DNA of 64,000 nucleotides from Candidatus Marithrix sp. (lineage in GTDB: Bacteria > Pseudomonadota > Gammaproteobacteria > Beggiatoales > Beggiatoaceae): contig JADGDS010000002.1 in NCBI GenBank assembly GCA_016744775.1, positions 62,001 to 126,000 of the forward strand. Reading direction: 5' to 3'. Below the pieces are notes generated by a model that did not search any database, was not told where the DNA came from, and saw nothing but the letters and a program-made list of their open reading frames with translations. The position numbers and the translations under genes are program-made. This document shows, piece by piece, positions 7,712-16,116 of the stretch (positions are counted from its first letter, which is position 1; each line of letters starts with the position of its first letter).

Positions 7712-8914
7712 ATGCCAGAGTTTGAAAAACAAGTTGAGACATTTGCTAAAAAAATTATAGACCTACATGGATTCCGTTTTAATGAAGGATTTTCTTGTTT
7801 AATTCCTGATGATAAAGTTTATCCTGTTAATGAAGGATTGTTTTTATGGGGTTTTAATAAAAAACGTATGCGTTTTGAAACTAAGATTGAGAAGTTTCAT
7901 ACCGGTTCAAGAATCAATCGCATAAAAGAGATGCTGGATGTCCCTGAAAAGGAATACAAAAAAATCTACAGTGCTATAGATTCTTATTTAAAGTCTCTGA
8001 AAAAACTTGGTTTTACCGAAATTGGTAAAGGCGTTGCTATCTTTGGTAGAGGCAAACTCTTTAATGTTACTGCTGAAGCTAAAATTTTTGAAAATAATGT
8101 AGAAGCTTTGAAAGAATTTGAAAAAATTACTATCAACAGTCAGATTATGAAGTTTGCTGAAGCAAATAATTATTTCAAAGCTACAAATAAAACTAAGTCG
8201 GCATGGGATAGTGTATTTGGCTCACCTTCTTCAAAACCATCTACAACTAAACGTGCTGCTGCTAAAGCGAAGCCAAAAGTTGCTAAAGTTGTTGCACCAA
8301 AGCCTAAAGCTGCACCAAAGACAGTAGCTAAGAAACTTGCATCGAAGGCAGCACCGAAGGCAGCACCAAAGGTAGCACCAAAGGTAGCACCAAAGGCTAA
8401 ACCTGTCGCCAAGAAACCAGCAGTATCTAAGCGATCAGCAACACTTGCTGATAAATTCAAGCAAATGGCAACTGCTAACAAACCCAAGGCTTCTAAAAAT
8501 ACAGATTCTGGCTCACAAATGTGGGTGAAAGAAGTCAATGGTTTGCATAAGACTATCAAAACATGGCTAAATGAATATAGTAAAAATGGCTATATTACTT
8601 TTAGTACTAGAAAGGTTAAATTACATGATGAAGATAGTGGTAATTATGAAGTAAATGCTTTGGAATTAGATATTCTAGGTGGTCATAAGATTGTGTTTCA
8701 GCCAATTGAAATTGGTTTCATAGGTGCAATTGGTAGAATTGATGTAACACATATCAGCCCTGATGATAATGGTCATAAACATATGATGTTATTGATTAAA
8801 GATTCTAAGGACAACCTGCATTGGAAATTATGGAAGAACCTGAACATAGGTAATCAACTAGCATTTACTAAACAAATGTTAGATGAATTATTAAATCAAT
8901 GGATTGAATTTTAA
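7712..8914 (+). CDS. Unknown two-domain protein with Lys/Ala/Pro linker, inserted between dsrJ and dsrO
   Basis: I do not recognise this 400-residue protein. The ATG at 7712 is chosen because GGAG lies six bases upstream; a TTG at 7700 is also in frame. Residues about 1-165 form a basic, probably alpha/beta domain. Residues about 170-255 are a low-complexity linker of K/A/P/V repeats (PKAAPK, KVAPK, AAPKAAPK), resembling histone H1-like or nucleic-acid-binding tails. Residues about 265-400 form a second folded domain. It has no signal peptide, membrane segment or cysteine pattern expected of a Dsr electron carrier. It splits the otherwise invariant dsrJ-dsrO junction and has its own flanking hairpins, so it looks like an insertion rather than a Dsr component. 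Confidence 0.85.
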   Translation: MPEFEKQVETFAKKIIDLHGFRFNEGFSCLIPDDKVYPVNEGLFLWGFNKKRMRFETKIEKFHTGSRINRIKEMLDVPEKEYKKIYSAIDSYLKSLKKLGFTEIGKGVAIFGRGKLFNVTAEAKIFENNVEALKEFEKITINSQIMKFAEANNYFKATNKTKSAWDSVFGSPSSKPSTTKRAAAKAKPKVAKVVAPKPKAAPKTVAKKLASKAAPKAAPKVAPKVAPKAKPVAKKPAVSKRSATLADKFKQMATANKPKASKNTDSGSQMWVKEVNGLHKTIKTWLNEYSKNGYITFSTRKVKLHDEDSGNYEVNALELDILGGHKIVFQPIEIGFIGAIGRIDVTHISPDDNGHKHMMLLIKDSKDNLHWKLWKNLNIGNQLAFTKQMLDELLNQWIEF

Positions 8915-8925
8915 TTTAGTCTATT

Positions 8926-8956
8926 CTCCTTATCTATACGGATAAGGAGCTTATTT
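8926..8956 (+). terminator. Hairpin before dsrO
   Basis: CTCCTTATC (8926-8934) pairs with GATAAGGAG (8941-8949) over a 6-nt loop and is followed by CTTATTT. The form fits a weak intrinsic terminator for the inserted upstream gene. It lies only about 12 bases before the dsrO ATG, so it could alternatively act in the dsrO leader. Confidence 0.5.
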
Positions 8957-8968
8957 GAGAGAGTAAAA

Positions 8969-9703
8969 ATGTCACCGACTCAAAATCGCCGTGATTTTCT
9001 TAAAAAAACTGCAACAGTTGCCGGATTAACAACAATTGCGCCCGGCATATTATTTTATAATGTTTCTCAGGCAAAACCTGATGGTGAAGCAGTCACTTCT
9101 AAAGTGCGTTGGGGTATGTTGATTGATACTACTAAATGTGCTACTGGTTGTACTGACTGTGTTGATGCCTGTACTAAAGAACACGGTTTAAATGATAATG
9201 TTAGTGCTGAAGTTGCACCACAGTGGATACGCAAAGTAGGTTTACGTGATAAACAAACTGGTAAAGAAACATCTTTGCCTATGTTATGTCAGCATTGTGA
9301 AGAGCCGCCTTGTGTCGATGTTTGTCCAACTGGAGCTTCATTTAAACGTGCAGATGGGATTGTGCTAGTAGATAAGCATACTTGTATTGGTTGTCGTTAT
9401 TGTATGATGGCTTGCCCTTATAAAGCACGGTCTTTTATTCATGAAACTTTAGAAAATCAAAAGCCACATTCACCACGCGGTAAAGGTACTGTAGAAAGTT
9501 GTACTTTTTGTGTGCATAAAGTAGATAAGGGTGAACAGCCAGCTTGTGTTGAAGCCTGTAGCAATGCTGATCATAATGCTATTATCTTTGGGGATATAAA
9601 AGATCCTGAAAGTGAAATTTCTAAGAAATTAGCTGAAGTAAGTAGTACTGCTTTACGTGCTGATATGAAGTTAAATCCCGGCGTGCGTTATCAAGGAATA
9701 TAG
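8969..9703 (+). CDS. dsrO: DsrO, periplasmic ferredoxin-like Fe-S protein (Tat substrate)
   Basis: 244 residues with a Tat leader (RRDFLKK at residues 8-14, then a hydrophobic stretch and a cleavage region near SQAKP). Four Cys clusters of the NrfC/DMSO-B type are visible: CATGCTDCVDACTKEH, CQHCEEPPCVDVCPTGAS, CIGCRYCMMACPY, and CTFCVHK with CVEACSN. DsrO is the periplasmic Fe-S partner of DsrP and DsrJ in the DsrMKJOP complex. It is 3 nt upstream of dsrP, an expected pairing. The upstream gene is foreign to the usual operon. Confidence 0.95.
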   Translation: MSPTQNRRDFLKKTATVAGLTTIAPGILFYNVSQAKPDGEAVTSKVRWGMLIDTTKCATGCTDCVDACTKEHGLNDNVSAEVAPQWIRKVGLRDKQTGKETSLPMLCQHCEEPPCVDVCPTGASFKRADGIVLVDKHTCIGCRYCMMACPYKARSFIHETLENQKPHSPRGKGTVESCTFCVHKVDKGEQPACVEACSNADHNAIIFGDIKDPESEISKKLAEVSSTALRADMKLNPGVRYQGI

Positions 9704-9706
9704 TTT

Positions 9707-10918
9707 ATGAAGGAAATTAATTTTCAAGAACTTGAAGGCAAGAGTGCAGGTTTTTATGCTTTATTAGCAGTATCAGGCTTCTTTCTGCTACTTGGTTTAT
9801 ATGCCGCTTATAATTTGGAACATCATGGTCATATTATAAGTGGTATGAATAATCAAATTGTGTGGGGAATACCACATGTTTTTGCAATTTTTCTTATTTT
9901 AGCCGCTTCTGGTGTATTGAATGTTGCTTCAATCAGTTCGGTGTTTCGTAAAACTTTTTATAATCCATTAGCGCGTTTATCAGTATTATTAGCAATAACC
10001 TTATTGTTAGGTGGTTTAACTGTTTTAGTGCTTGATTTGGGTCGTCCAGATCGTTTAATAGTTGCAATGACCACTTATAATTTTAAATCTATTTTTGCAT
10101 GGAATATCATTCTATATAATGGATTTTTATTAATTTCAATTATTTATTTGTGGTTTATGATGGAACGACGTATGAAGCAATATTATCCTACTGCGGGTTT
10201 AGTTGCTTTTGTTTGGCGTATTCTTTTAACCACTGGTACTGGTTCTATTTTTGGTTTTCTAGTAGCACGAGAAGCTTATAATGCTGCAATCATGGCACCT
10301 TTATTTATTGCCTTATCTTTAGCATTAGGATTAGCAGTATTTTTATTAGTCTTATTGATTGATTGTTGGCAAACACATTGTTCATTAGGAGAAGGAATAT
10401 TACAACGTCCTAAAAAATTATTAGCAGTATTTATTGTTGCTGTATTTTATTTTGTATTAGCTTATCATTTGACTAATTTATATATCACTGGTCGTCATGG
10501 AGTTGAGTACTTTATTTTAGCAAATGGTGGTATTTATACTGTTTTATTTTGGGGTGGTTATATATTTTTAGGGACGATAATGCCACTATTATTGCTTTAC
10601 CATGACAGATTTACTCAGAGTCGTACTAGTATTGCTGCTGCTGCCTTATTGACTATCTTAGGTGGTTTTTCATTATTGTATGTAATTATTGTCGGTGGTC
10701 AAGCATATCCTTTAGATATATTTCCGGGAATGGAAGTAACATCTTCAAGTTTTTTTGATGGTGTTGTAAATAGTTACACTCCCAGTGTTTGGGAAATATT
10801 GTTGGGTATTGGTGGAGTTTCTCTTTTTGTGTTACTAACCACTTTAGCTTTAAAAATTCTTCCATTTTTACCTCGTAGCTTGGCTGATAGTGATATTGAG
10901 CCTGAATTTAGAAATTAA
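9707..10918 (+). CDS. dsrP: DsrP, NrfD/PsrC-like integral membrane subunit
   Basis: 403 residues with about ten hydrophobic helices, of the NrfD/PsrC family that interacts with menaquinone or ubiquinone and receives electrons from a periplasmic ferredoxin (here DsrO). Landmarks are HGHIISGMNN near residue 37 and LDLGRPDRLIVAM near 105, the latter being the family's conserved DLGRP loop. It begins 3 nt after dsrO. The usual followers dsrN, dsrR and dsrS do not come next; a TrpD2-like gene does. Confidence 0.95.
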   Translation: MKEINFQELEGKSAGFYALLAVSGFFLLLGLYAAYNLEHHGHIISGMNNQIVWGIPHVFAIFLILAASGVLNVASISSVFRKTFYNPLARLSVLLAITLLLGGLTVLVLDLGRPDRLIVAMTTYNFKSIFAWNIILYNGFLLISIIYLWFMMERRMKQYYPTAGLVAFVWRILLTTGTGSIFGFLVAREAYNAAIMAPLFIALSLALGLAVFLLVLLIDCWQTHCSLGEGILQRPKKLLAVFIVAVFYFVLAYHLTNLYITGRHGVEYFILANGGIYTVLFWGGYIFLGTIMPLLLLYHDRFTQSRTSIAAAALLTILGGFSLLYVIIVGGQAYPLDIFPGMEVTSSSFFDGVVNSYTPSVWEILLGIGGVSLFVLLTTLALKILPFLPRSLADSDIEPEFRN

Positions 10919-10926
10919 TTTTCTTA

Positions 10927-10946
10927 AACCCCCTTAAGGGGGGGGG
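10927..10946. repeat. Short C/G-tract palindrome between dsrP and the next gene
   Basis: AACCCCCTTAAGGGGGGGGG, the short form of the C/G-tract repeat seen at 1229, 14576 and 44039. Its G-run ends ten bases before the ATG at 10956 and is the only purine-rich stretch that could pair with 16S rRNA. The repeat therefore seems to provide the ribosome binding site of the downstream gene while also forming a hairpin after dsrP. Confidence 0.7.
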
Positions 10947-10955
10947 TATTTTATT

Positions 10956-11969
10956 ATGCTAACAACTACATTCTATGAAGAACATCCTTTCGCCCAATAT
11001 GTCCGTATTTTAGGTAAGGGAAAAAATGGTTCCCGTCCCTTAACTCAAGATGAAGCTTATCAATCTATGCTTATTATTTTGAAGGGGGAAGTTGAACCTG
11101 CGCAGTTAGGTGCATTTATGATGCTGATGCGGGTTAAAGAAGAAACACGCGAAGAACTTGCGGGTTTTATTCAAGCAGCGCGTGATTCTTTCCAATTACC
11201 AAGTGGCATGGCAAATGTTGATTTAGATTGGTCATCTTATGCTGGTAAGCGTCGTCATTTACCTTGGTTTCTATTATCTGCTTTGTTATTAGCAGCTAAG
11301 GGTATTAAGGTTTTTATGCACGGTAGTGGAGGACATACCAATGATCGTATTTATACTCAAGATGTATTGTCATATTTGAATATTGACTATGCTACTTCAT
11401 TTGAGCAAGCGTCTGAACAATTAGAACAAACAAATTTTAGTTATTTGCCGCTAGAATATCTTAGCCCAAAATTACATGAAATTATTGAAATGCGTTCATT
11501 AATGGGTTTACGTTCGCCGGTGCATACTTTGGCGCGTATGATAAATCCATTAAATGCCTCTTATGTTATTCAAGGTATTTTCCATCCGGGTTATAGTCCA
11601 GTTCACCAAGAGGCTGCTTTATTATTGAATATGCCTCACCTAGCTGTTATGAAGGGAGAAGGTGGCGAGATTGAGCGTAATCCAGATATGGAATGTTTGG
11701 TACAAAGCGTCCATAATGCTGAACTTTCTGATGAAATATGGCCTCCATTATTTAAAAAACGCCATGTCAAAGAACCAATATTAGAACCTAAACGTTTAGT
11801 AAGCTTATGGCGTGGAGAAATTGAGGATGAATATGCTGAAGCTGCAATCGTGGGAACAACTGCTATAGCTTTGAGATTGATGGAAAAAGCAAATAGTGTT
11901 GATGAGGCACATCAATTGGCGCAACAAATGTGGGATAATCGCGTGAAGGAGAAAATATGTCTTGGTTAA
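10956..11969 (+). CDS. TrpD2/YbiB-like glycosyltransferase-family protein
   Basis: 337 residues of the anthranilate phosphoribosyltransferase fold, the YbiB/TrpD2 branch. Typical features are the N-terminal helical domain (LTQDEAYQSMLIILKGEVEPAQLGAFMM region), the KVFMHGSGGHTNDRIYTQDVL loop in place of the true TrpD GTGGD loop, and the MKGEGGEIERNPD segment. E. coli YbiB is reported to bind nucleic acid rather than make tryptophan, so an enzymatic role is doubtful. It overlaps the next small gene by 13 nt. The start depends on the G-run of the preceding repeat. Confident in family, not in function. Confidence 0.85.
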   Translation: MLTTTFYEEHPFAQYVRILGKGKNGSRPLTQDEAYQSMLIILKGEVEPAQLGAFMMLMRVKEETREELAGFIQAARDSFQLPSGMANVDLDWSSYAGKRRHLPWFLLSALLLAAKGIKVFMHGSGGHTNDRIYTQDVLSYLNIDYATSFEQASEQLEQTNFSYLPLEYLSPKLHEIIEMRSLMGLRSPVHTLARMINPLNASYVIQGIFHPGYSPVHQEAALLLNMPHLAVMKGEGGEIERNPDMECLVQSVHNAELSDEIWPPLFKKRHVKEPILEPKRLVSLWRGEIEDEYAEAAIVGTTAIALRLMEKANSVDEAHQLAQQMWDNRVKEKICLG

Positions 11970-12175
11970 ATAAGCTCCCTTGGGGGCTATTAATTATTGG
12001 TTCACTGTTTTTAGGTTTAGCACCTTTTGTTCCTGAACCACATTTATTTGAAAAAGTCAGAATGTTATTTGATGGTAGTTTACATAAACCAATTGATATT
12101 TTTGATTTGTTTTTGCATGGTACTCTTCCATTGTTATTGTCGTTGAAAATTCTTTATTCTATTATTATTAAATAG
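11957..12175 (+). CDS. Small two-helix membrane protein
   Basis: 72 residues with two hydrophobic segments (LLIIGSLFLGLAPFV and LPLLLSLKILYSIIIK) joined by EPHLFEKVRMLFDGSLHKPIDIFDL. Similar small proteins (PEPHL..EK..ML, plus PIDIFDL..H) are widespread in sulfur-oxidising and related proteobacteria and are often mislabelled as RND transporters; I know of no proven function. It overlaps the 3' end of the TrpD2-like gene by 13 nt, implying translational coupling. Its TAG stop lies inside a 26-bp stem-loop. Confidence 0.8.
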   Translation: MSWLNKLPWGLLIIGSLFLGLAPFVPEPHLFEKVRMLFDGSLHKPIDIFDLFLHGTLPLLLSLKILYSIIIK

Positions 12176-12230
12176 TACAACGAATTTACGGAATAAACAA
12201 ATCCGTTTATTCCGTAAATTCGTTGTACTA
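12173..12230. terminator. 26-bp perfect stem-loop covering the stop codon
   Basis: Two exact 26-nt arms (starting TAGTACAACGAATTTACGG) flank a 6-nt AAATCC loop. The first three bases are the stop codon of the small membrane protein. No long T-run follows, so it may be a palindromic element serving as an RNA 3' end protector or terminator. The length is far above what a normal intrinsic terminator needs. Confidence 0.7.
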
Positions 12231-12314
12231 TATAGATATATATCCGCCACTACTGAGTTACAATTGGTTTTTAATACAATTAATTGGATTTTTCAGGAAA
12301 TATCCTAAACAATA

Positions 12315-13184
12315 ATGCGAGTTTTCATAATTAAATGCTTATTGCATCTATTTGCCCTATTACCCTTAGCCATAACACACGCTATTGCCAACATCTTAGC
12401 TAGATTATTAGCCCGATGTTCATCATTACGTATCACCAAAGTAACACGTACCAATATTAGTTTGTGTTTTCCTAACTTATCTGCCGCTGAACAAGCAAAT
12501 TTAGTTAAACACAGTCTAATTGAAACCTGTAAAACCTTTATAGAAATAGGTAAAATCTGGTTATCGCCGCTTGATAAAGCATTGGCTTTGGTGCGTGAAG
12601 TAAAAGGTGAAGAATGCGTACAACAAGCATTCGAGCAAGGCAAAGGAGTTATATTTTTAACACCACATTTTGGTGCTTGGGAAATGGCAGCCTTATATGC
12701 CACTTCACGTTATACTATGACTGCCTTATATCGCCCACCTAAATTAACTGGATTAAATGACTTAATTCATACAGCTCGTGAGCGAGCTGGTGGAAAATTA
12801 ATGCCAGTAAATCGTGCCGGTGTACGAGCTTTATATCAACAATTACGGCAAGGAAAAGCCGCTGGAATTTTACCTGATCAAGTTCCCACTGATCATAATG
12901 CTGGAATTTTTGTGCCTTTTTTTGGTGTAAAGGCTTATACTACCGTCTTAGTTTCTCGTTTAGCCAATAAAACTGGTGCAAGCATAATCTTTACTTATGC
13001 AGAACGTCTTCCAAAAAGCCAAGGATTTAAAATTCATTTTTTTCCAGCACCAACCAATATTGCAGCCTCCAATTTAGAACAAGCTTGCACAGCACTCAAT
13101 CAAGGAATCGAACACTGCATAGAAAATTGTCCGGCACAATATCTATGGAGCTATAAACGTTTTAAAATGTCGGTATCTTATTAA
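12315..13184 (+). CDS. LpxL/HtrB-like lipid A acyltransferase family protein
   Basis: 289 residues. The catalytic motif appears as TPHFGAWEMAALY (about residue 115), the HX4(D/E) pair of this acyltransferase family. The conserved DQVPTDHNAGIFVPFFG segment (about residue 190) binds the lipid acceptor. An N-terminal hydrophobic stretch (LLHLFALLPLAITHAIANILARLL) anchors it at the inner membrane. The family adds secondary acyl chains to Kdo2-lipid IVA; the exact acyl specificity cannot be read from the sequence. It stands alone between two stem-loop-rich spacers. Confidence 0.88.
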   Translation: MRVFIIKCLLHLFALLPLAITHAIANILARLLARCSSLRITKVTRTNISLCFPNLSAAEQANLVKHSLIETCKTFIEIGKIWLSPLDKALALVREVKGEECVQQAFEQGKGVIFLTPHFGAWEMAALYATSRYTMTALYRPPKLTGLNDLIHTARERAGGKLMPVNRAGVRALYQQLRQGKAAGILPDQVPTDHNAGIFVPFFGVKAYTTVLVSRLANKTGASIIFTYAERLPKSQGFKIHFFPAPTNIAASNLEQACTALNQGIEHCIENCPAQYLWSYKRFKMSVSY

Positions 13185-13294
13185 GCCAAAATTCCACCTA
13201 GCTGCTATAATAATCTGATATATAATATATAACGATTAGACCATATTAATCGTCATATATTTGATTCCTTTCATAAAATTATCCATAAATAAAC

Positions 13295-14587
13295 GTGAAT
13301 AAAAAAATAATATATAGATTATTTGCTATTCTATTATTCAGTACCCTCTTATTGAGTAATAAAATTTTTGCAAGCGAAGAAGATATTTTTAAACAAGCCC
13401 TTGCTTATACTGTTAAAATTAAAACCAGAATTGACAAACCATTTCTTGGAGACGAAAAAGGCGCATTTACCGCCGCTGGATTTTTAGTTGATGTTAAGCA
13501 ACGATTAGTAATGACAAATGCACATGTAGTAGCGCGTTCTCCTTCGCATATATCGGTTGCATTTTATAATGGACATTATTATAAAGCGCGAAAACTTTAT
13601 GTTGATCCATTTTTAGACTTAGCATTATTAGAATTACCTGAAAATTCTATACCTAAAGGAATAAAAGAAGCTGAATTAGAATGTAATAATATACCAGCAG
13701 TTGGACATCCTGTTGGCGCATTAGGACATCCTTGGGGTATATTTTTTACTGGAACTCGTGGAGTAATTTCTGGTCTTACTGATAAATTTGGGGGCGAGTT
13801 TTTACAAACAGACGCTCCAATTAATAGCGGTAACTCAGGTGGACCATTAATTAGCATGAAAACCGCAAAAGTAGTAGGTATTAATACATCTAGTTTAAAT
13901 AAAAACCAAGATCAAAATACCAATTTTGCCACACCAATGAAATATGCTTGTAAAGTATTACAATTATTGCAAATAGGCAAAAATCCATCACCACCAGAAT
14001 TACCAATTCTATTTCAGCTTGATATTGATGATAATAACAAACTGATTGTGGCTAGCACCCATTTAGCTTCAGATTTAATAGCATTAGAAAACGGTGATAT
14101 AATTGACGGTTTTAAAAATGAAACTCAATTTATTCATGCGCTTAGAGGTAAATTAGATCATTTTAGTTTAACCATTACTCGTCAAAATAAAAAAATGATT
14201 CTATCAGGTAAATTCAATGTCATGCAATTAGTTACAGAACGTCAGGGCGTATTTGTATCAGGAATAGTGATTGCGCCTTGGTGGATACGTGATTGGCAAG
14301 AAGTTAATTTGCCACCTTTAGTTGTTAATAATGTAGAAGCTGGCTCTATTGGAGATGATCAAAAAATTCAAAATTGGGATAATTTAGTTGCTATTGATAG
14401 AAAACCAATGAAAAATTTAAAAGAATTATTTACTTATTTAAAAGAGGCTGAATTACAAAAGAAAAAGGTACATATTACACTTAAACGTTTTAGTGATTTA
14501 GATGATCGTTTATATGATTACTTGGAACGCCCTTTAAAAGTTGTAAATTTAAAATATTTTGGTGGTAAAAAATCCAGCCCCCCCTAA
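13295..14587 (+). CDS. Secreted S1C trypsin-like serine protease (GTG start)
   Basis: 430 residues from GTG. A signal peptide occupies residues 1-26 (LFAILLFSTLLLSNKIFA). The catalytic triad is His77 (TNAHVVA), Asp108 (FLDLALLEL) and Ser181 (NSGNSGGPL). This gives a DegP-like chymotrypsin domain at about residues 35-225. The remaining 200 residues contain PDZ-like stretches (LENGDIIDGF and WDNLVAIDRKPMKNLKEL) but no strong GLGF motif. A role in periplasmic protein quality control or processing is likely. The last residues (SSPP) and the stop come from the C/G-tract repeat at 14576, so the native C-terminus has been altered by it. Confidence 0.88.
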   Translation: MNKKIIYRLFAILLFSTLLLSNKIFASEEDIFKQALAYTVKIKTRIDKPFLGDEKGAFTAAGFLVDVKQRLVMTNAHVVARSPSHISVAFYNGHYYKARKLYVDPFLDLALLELPENSIPKGIKEAELECNNIPAVGHPVGALGHPWGIFFTGTRGVISGLTDKFGGEFLQTDAPINSGNSGGPLISMKTAKVVGINTSSLNKNQDQNTNFATPMKYACKVLQLLQIGKNPSPPELPILFQLDIDDNNKLIVASTHLASDLIALENGDIIDGFKNETQFIHALRGKLDHFSLTITRQNKKMILSGKFNVMQLVTERQGVFVSGIVIAPWWIRDWQEVNLPPLVVNNVEAGSIGDDQKIQNWDNLVAIDRKPMKNLKELFTYLKEAELQKKKVHITLKRFSDLDDRLYDYLERPLKVVNLKYFGGKKSSPP

Positions 14588-14650
14588 CCCCCCCTAAAGG
14601 GTGGGGAATAAATGCTAATATTCCCCCCTTTAGGGGGGCTAGGGGGGCTA
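14576..14650. repeat. C/G-tract inverted repeat spanning a stop codon
   Basis: AGC-C7-TAA-C7-TAAAGGG on the left is matched by CCCTTTA-G6-CTA-G6-CT on the right around a short AT-rich loop. It contains the stop codon of the S1C protease and ends directly before the ribosome site of the GspF-like gene. It is the longest of the four copies in the window. Confidence 0.85.
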
Positions 14651-14665
14651 AAGAGGCTTTATCTA

Positions 14666-15862
14666 ATGTATCAATATTTTTCATATAAAGCAATGGATCC
14701 TGACGGGCAAATTGTTAAGGGCAATCTAGGCGCAAATAATATTTATGATTTAGAAAAACGTTTGGCGCGTATGGGTTTAGATATTATCTCTTATCGCCCT
14801 AAAAAACCGCCGAAATATTTATTTAAGCAAATTTATCGTAGAGATTTGATTAATTTTTGTTTTCAAATGGAAACTTTGCTACGTGCAGGTATTCCATTGT
14901 TAAATGGTTTAACTGATTTGCGTGATAGTCATCCGCAATCAGGATTTCGAGAAATATTATCAACCTTAATTGAAAATATTTCTGGAGGAGCGCGTTTCTT
15001 TGAAAGTTTAGCTGAATATCCAAATGTTTTTGATCCTATATTTGTCAATTTAATTCGTGTTGGAGAAGAAAGTGGTCAATTAGATGTTGTGTTTAAACAT
15101 TTGATAGAAAATCTAAAATGGCAAGATGAAATAATCGCCAAAACTAAAAAACTTCTCATATATCCAGCAATATTATTGATTACGATTATTGGTTTATTAT
15201 TTTTTCTAATGATCTATTTAGTACCTCAACTAGTTACATTTATCAACGAGATAAACGCTGAATTACCATTACAAACTCGTCTTCTAATTTATATTTCCGA
15301 AATCTTTCAACAGTATTGGTATCTGATTTTGATAGTGCCATTGCTAGTCATTGTTTTATTCAAAATTACAATCAAATTTAGTATTCGCTTTTGCTATCAG
15401 ATTGATCACCTGAAATTACGGATATTTGGTGGAATTTTGCAAAAAATTATCTTGGCGCGTTTTGCAACTTTTTTTGCATTATTATATAGCAGCGGCATCC
15501 CTATATTAGAAAGTCTGGAACTTTGCAAAAAGATTAGCGGCAATTTAGTCATTGAAAATGCTTTAGAAGATGTGAAAACTAATATTTCAGAAGGCATGAA
15601 TATTTATGAGAGTTTTAAATCGACACAATTATTTCCACCATTGATATTAAGCATGTTAAAAGTTGGAGAAACTACTGGTGAATTAGATACTGCATTTCTC
15701 AATGTCAGTTATTTTTATAATCGCGATATAACTGAATCTATTGACAAACTTCAAAGTCTTATTGAACCAGTTATGACGGTAGTTTTAGGCTTATTATTGG
15801 CATGGGTAATTTTATCAATTTTGGGACCAATTTATGATACGATCAGCATCAATTCTAAATAA
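14666..15862 (+). CDS. GspF/PilC-family inner membrane protein (type II secretion or type IV pilus type)
   Basis: 398 residues. The ATG at 14666 (MYQYFSYKAMDPDGQ) is preferred over an upstream ATG inside the repeat, because AAGAGG lies nine bases before it and family members begin this way. Two T2SSF domains are visible: residues about 60-190 (FCFQMETLLRAGIPLLNGL) and about 265-390 (FATFFALLYSSGIPILESL). Each is followed by membrane helices (ILLITIIGLLFFLMIYLVP, WYLILIVPLLVIVLFK and VMTVVLGLLLAWVILSI). GspF is the inner membrane platform protein. No other gsp or pil gene lies nearby, so which machine it serves is unknown. Confidence 0.9.
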   Translation: MYQYFSYKAMDPDGQIVKGNLGANNIYDLEKRLARMGLDIISYRPKKPPKYLFKQIYRRDLINFCFQMETLLRAGIPLLNGLTDLRDSHPQSGFREILSTLIENISGGARFFESLAEYPNVFDPIFVNLIRVGEESGQLDVVFKHLIENLKWQDEIIAKTKKLLIYPAILLITIIGLLFFLMIYLVPQLVTFINEINAELPLQTRLLIYISEIFQQYWYLILIVPLLVIVLFKITIKFSIRFCYQIDHLKLRIFGGILQKIILARFATFFALLYSSGIPILESLELCKKISGNLVIENALEDVKTNISEGMNIYESFKSTQLFPPLILSMLKVGETTGELDTAFLNVSYFYNRDITESIDKLQSLIEPVMTVVLGLLLAWVILSILGPIYDTISINSK

Positions 15863-15866
15863 GTTA
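15841..15866. repeat. 26-bp direct repeat, left copy (3' end of gspF-like gene)
   Basis: GATCAGCATCAATTCTAAATAAGTTA's first copy covers the last codons and TAA stop of the GspF-like gene. An identical 26-bp copy lies at 16549-16574, directly behind the PIN toxin gene. Neither repeat extends further on either side. Confidence 0.95.
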
Positions 15867-15882
15867 GACAGGAATATATAAA

Positions 15883-16116
15883 ATGACACTTAAAAGAAAA
15901 TTTGTATTTGAACATACAGTAGCACATCATTTATATGAGTTATCAATTATAGAAAATAAGTCAATGAATGCTTTAATACGAGATATGATAGAAGAGCGTT
16001 ATGAAAAGCTAAAAAAACAAAAAAGACTTGAGAATTTTTATAGTGGTATCGGATTATCTACTGGGTTAATCGGAAATACTTCTGTTCAGGAAATTAAGGC
16101 AAATAGAAATGTATAA
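15883..16116 (+). CDS. Putative ribbon-helix-helix antitoxin
   Basis: 77 residues: a short basic N-terminal strand (LKRKFVFEHTVAHHLYELSI) followed by helices (NKSMNALIRDMIEERYEKLKKQ). This is the pattern of ribbon-helix-helix DNA-binding antitoxins. It overlaps the start of the PIN-domain gene by 8 nt, the usual antitoxin-toxin arrangement, and would bind its own promoter and neutralise the toxin. The pair lies between exact 26-bp repeats. The family call depends mostly on size, helix pattern and partner. Confidence 0.65.
   Translation: MTLKRKFVFEHTVAHHLYELSIIENKSMNALIRDMIEERYEKLKKQKRLENFYSGIGLSTGLIGNTSVQEIKANRNV

Noticed and set aside
8170-8559. 129-codon minus-strand frame opposite the Lys/Ala/Pro linker
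   Set aside because: The frame is open only because the linker codons are repetitive; the resulting Phe/Gly/Ala repeat is a mirror artefact.
12305-12703. 132-codon minus-strand frame opposite the LpxL-like gene
   Set aside because: The plus strand carries the family motifs HFGAWEM and DQVPTDHN; the opposite frame is a shadow.
14612-14665. Upstream ATG as start of the GspF-like gene
   Set aside because: These 18 codons come from the C/G repeat (PPLGGLGG). The ATG at 14666 has AAGAGG before it and gives the usual family N-terminus.
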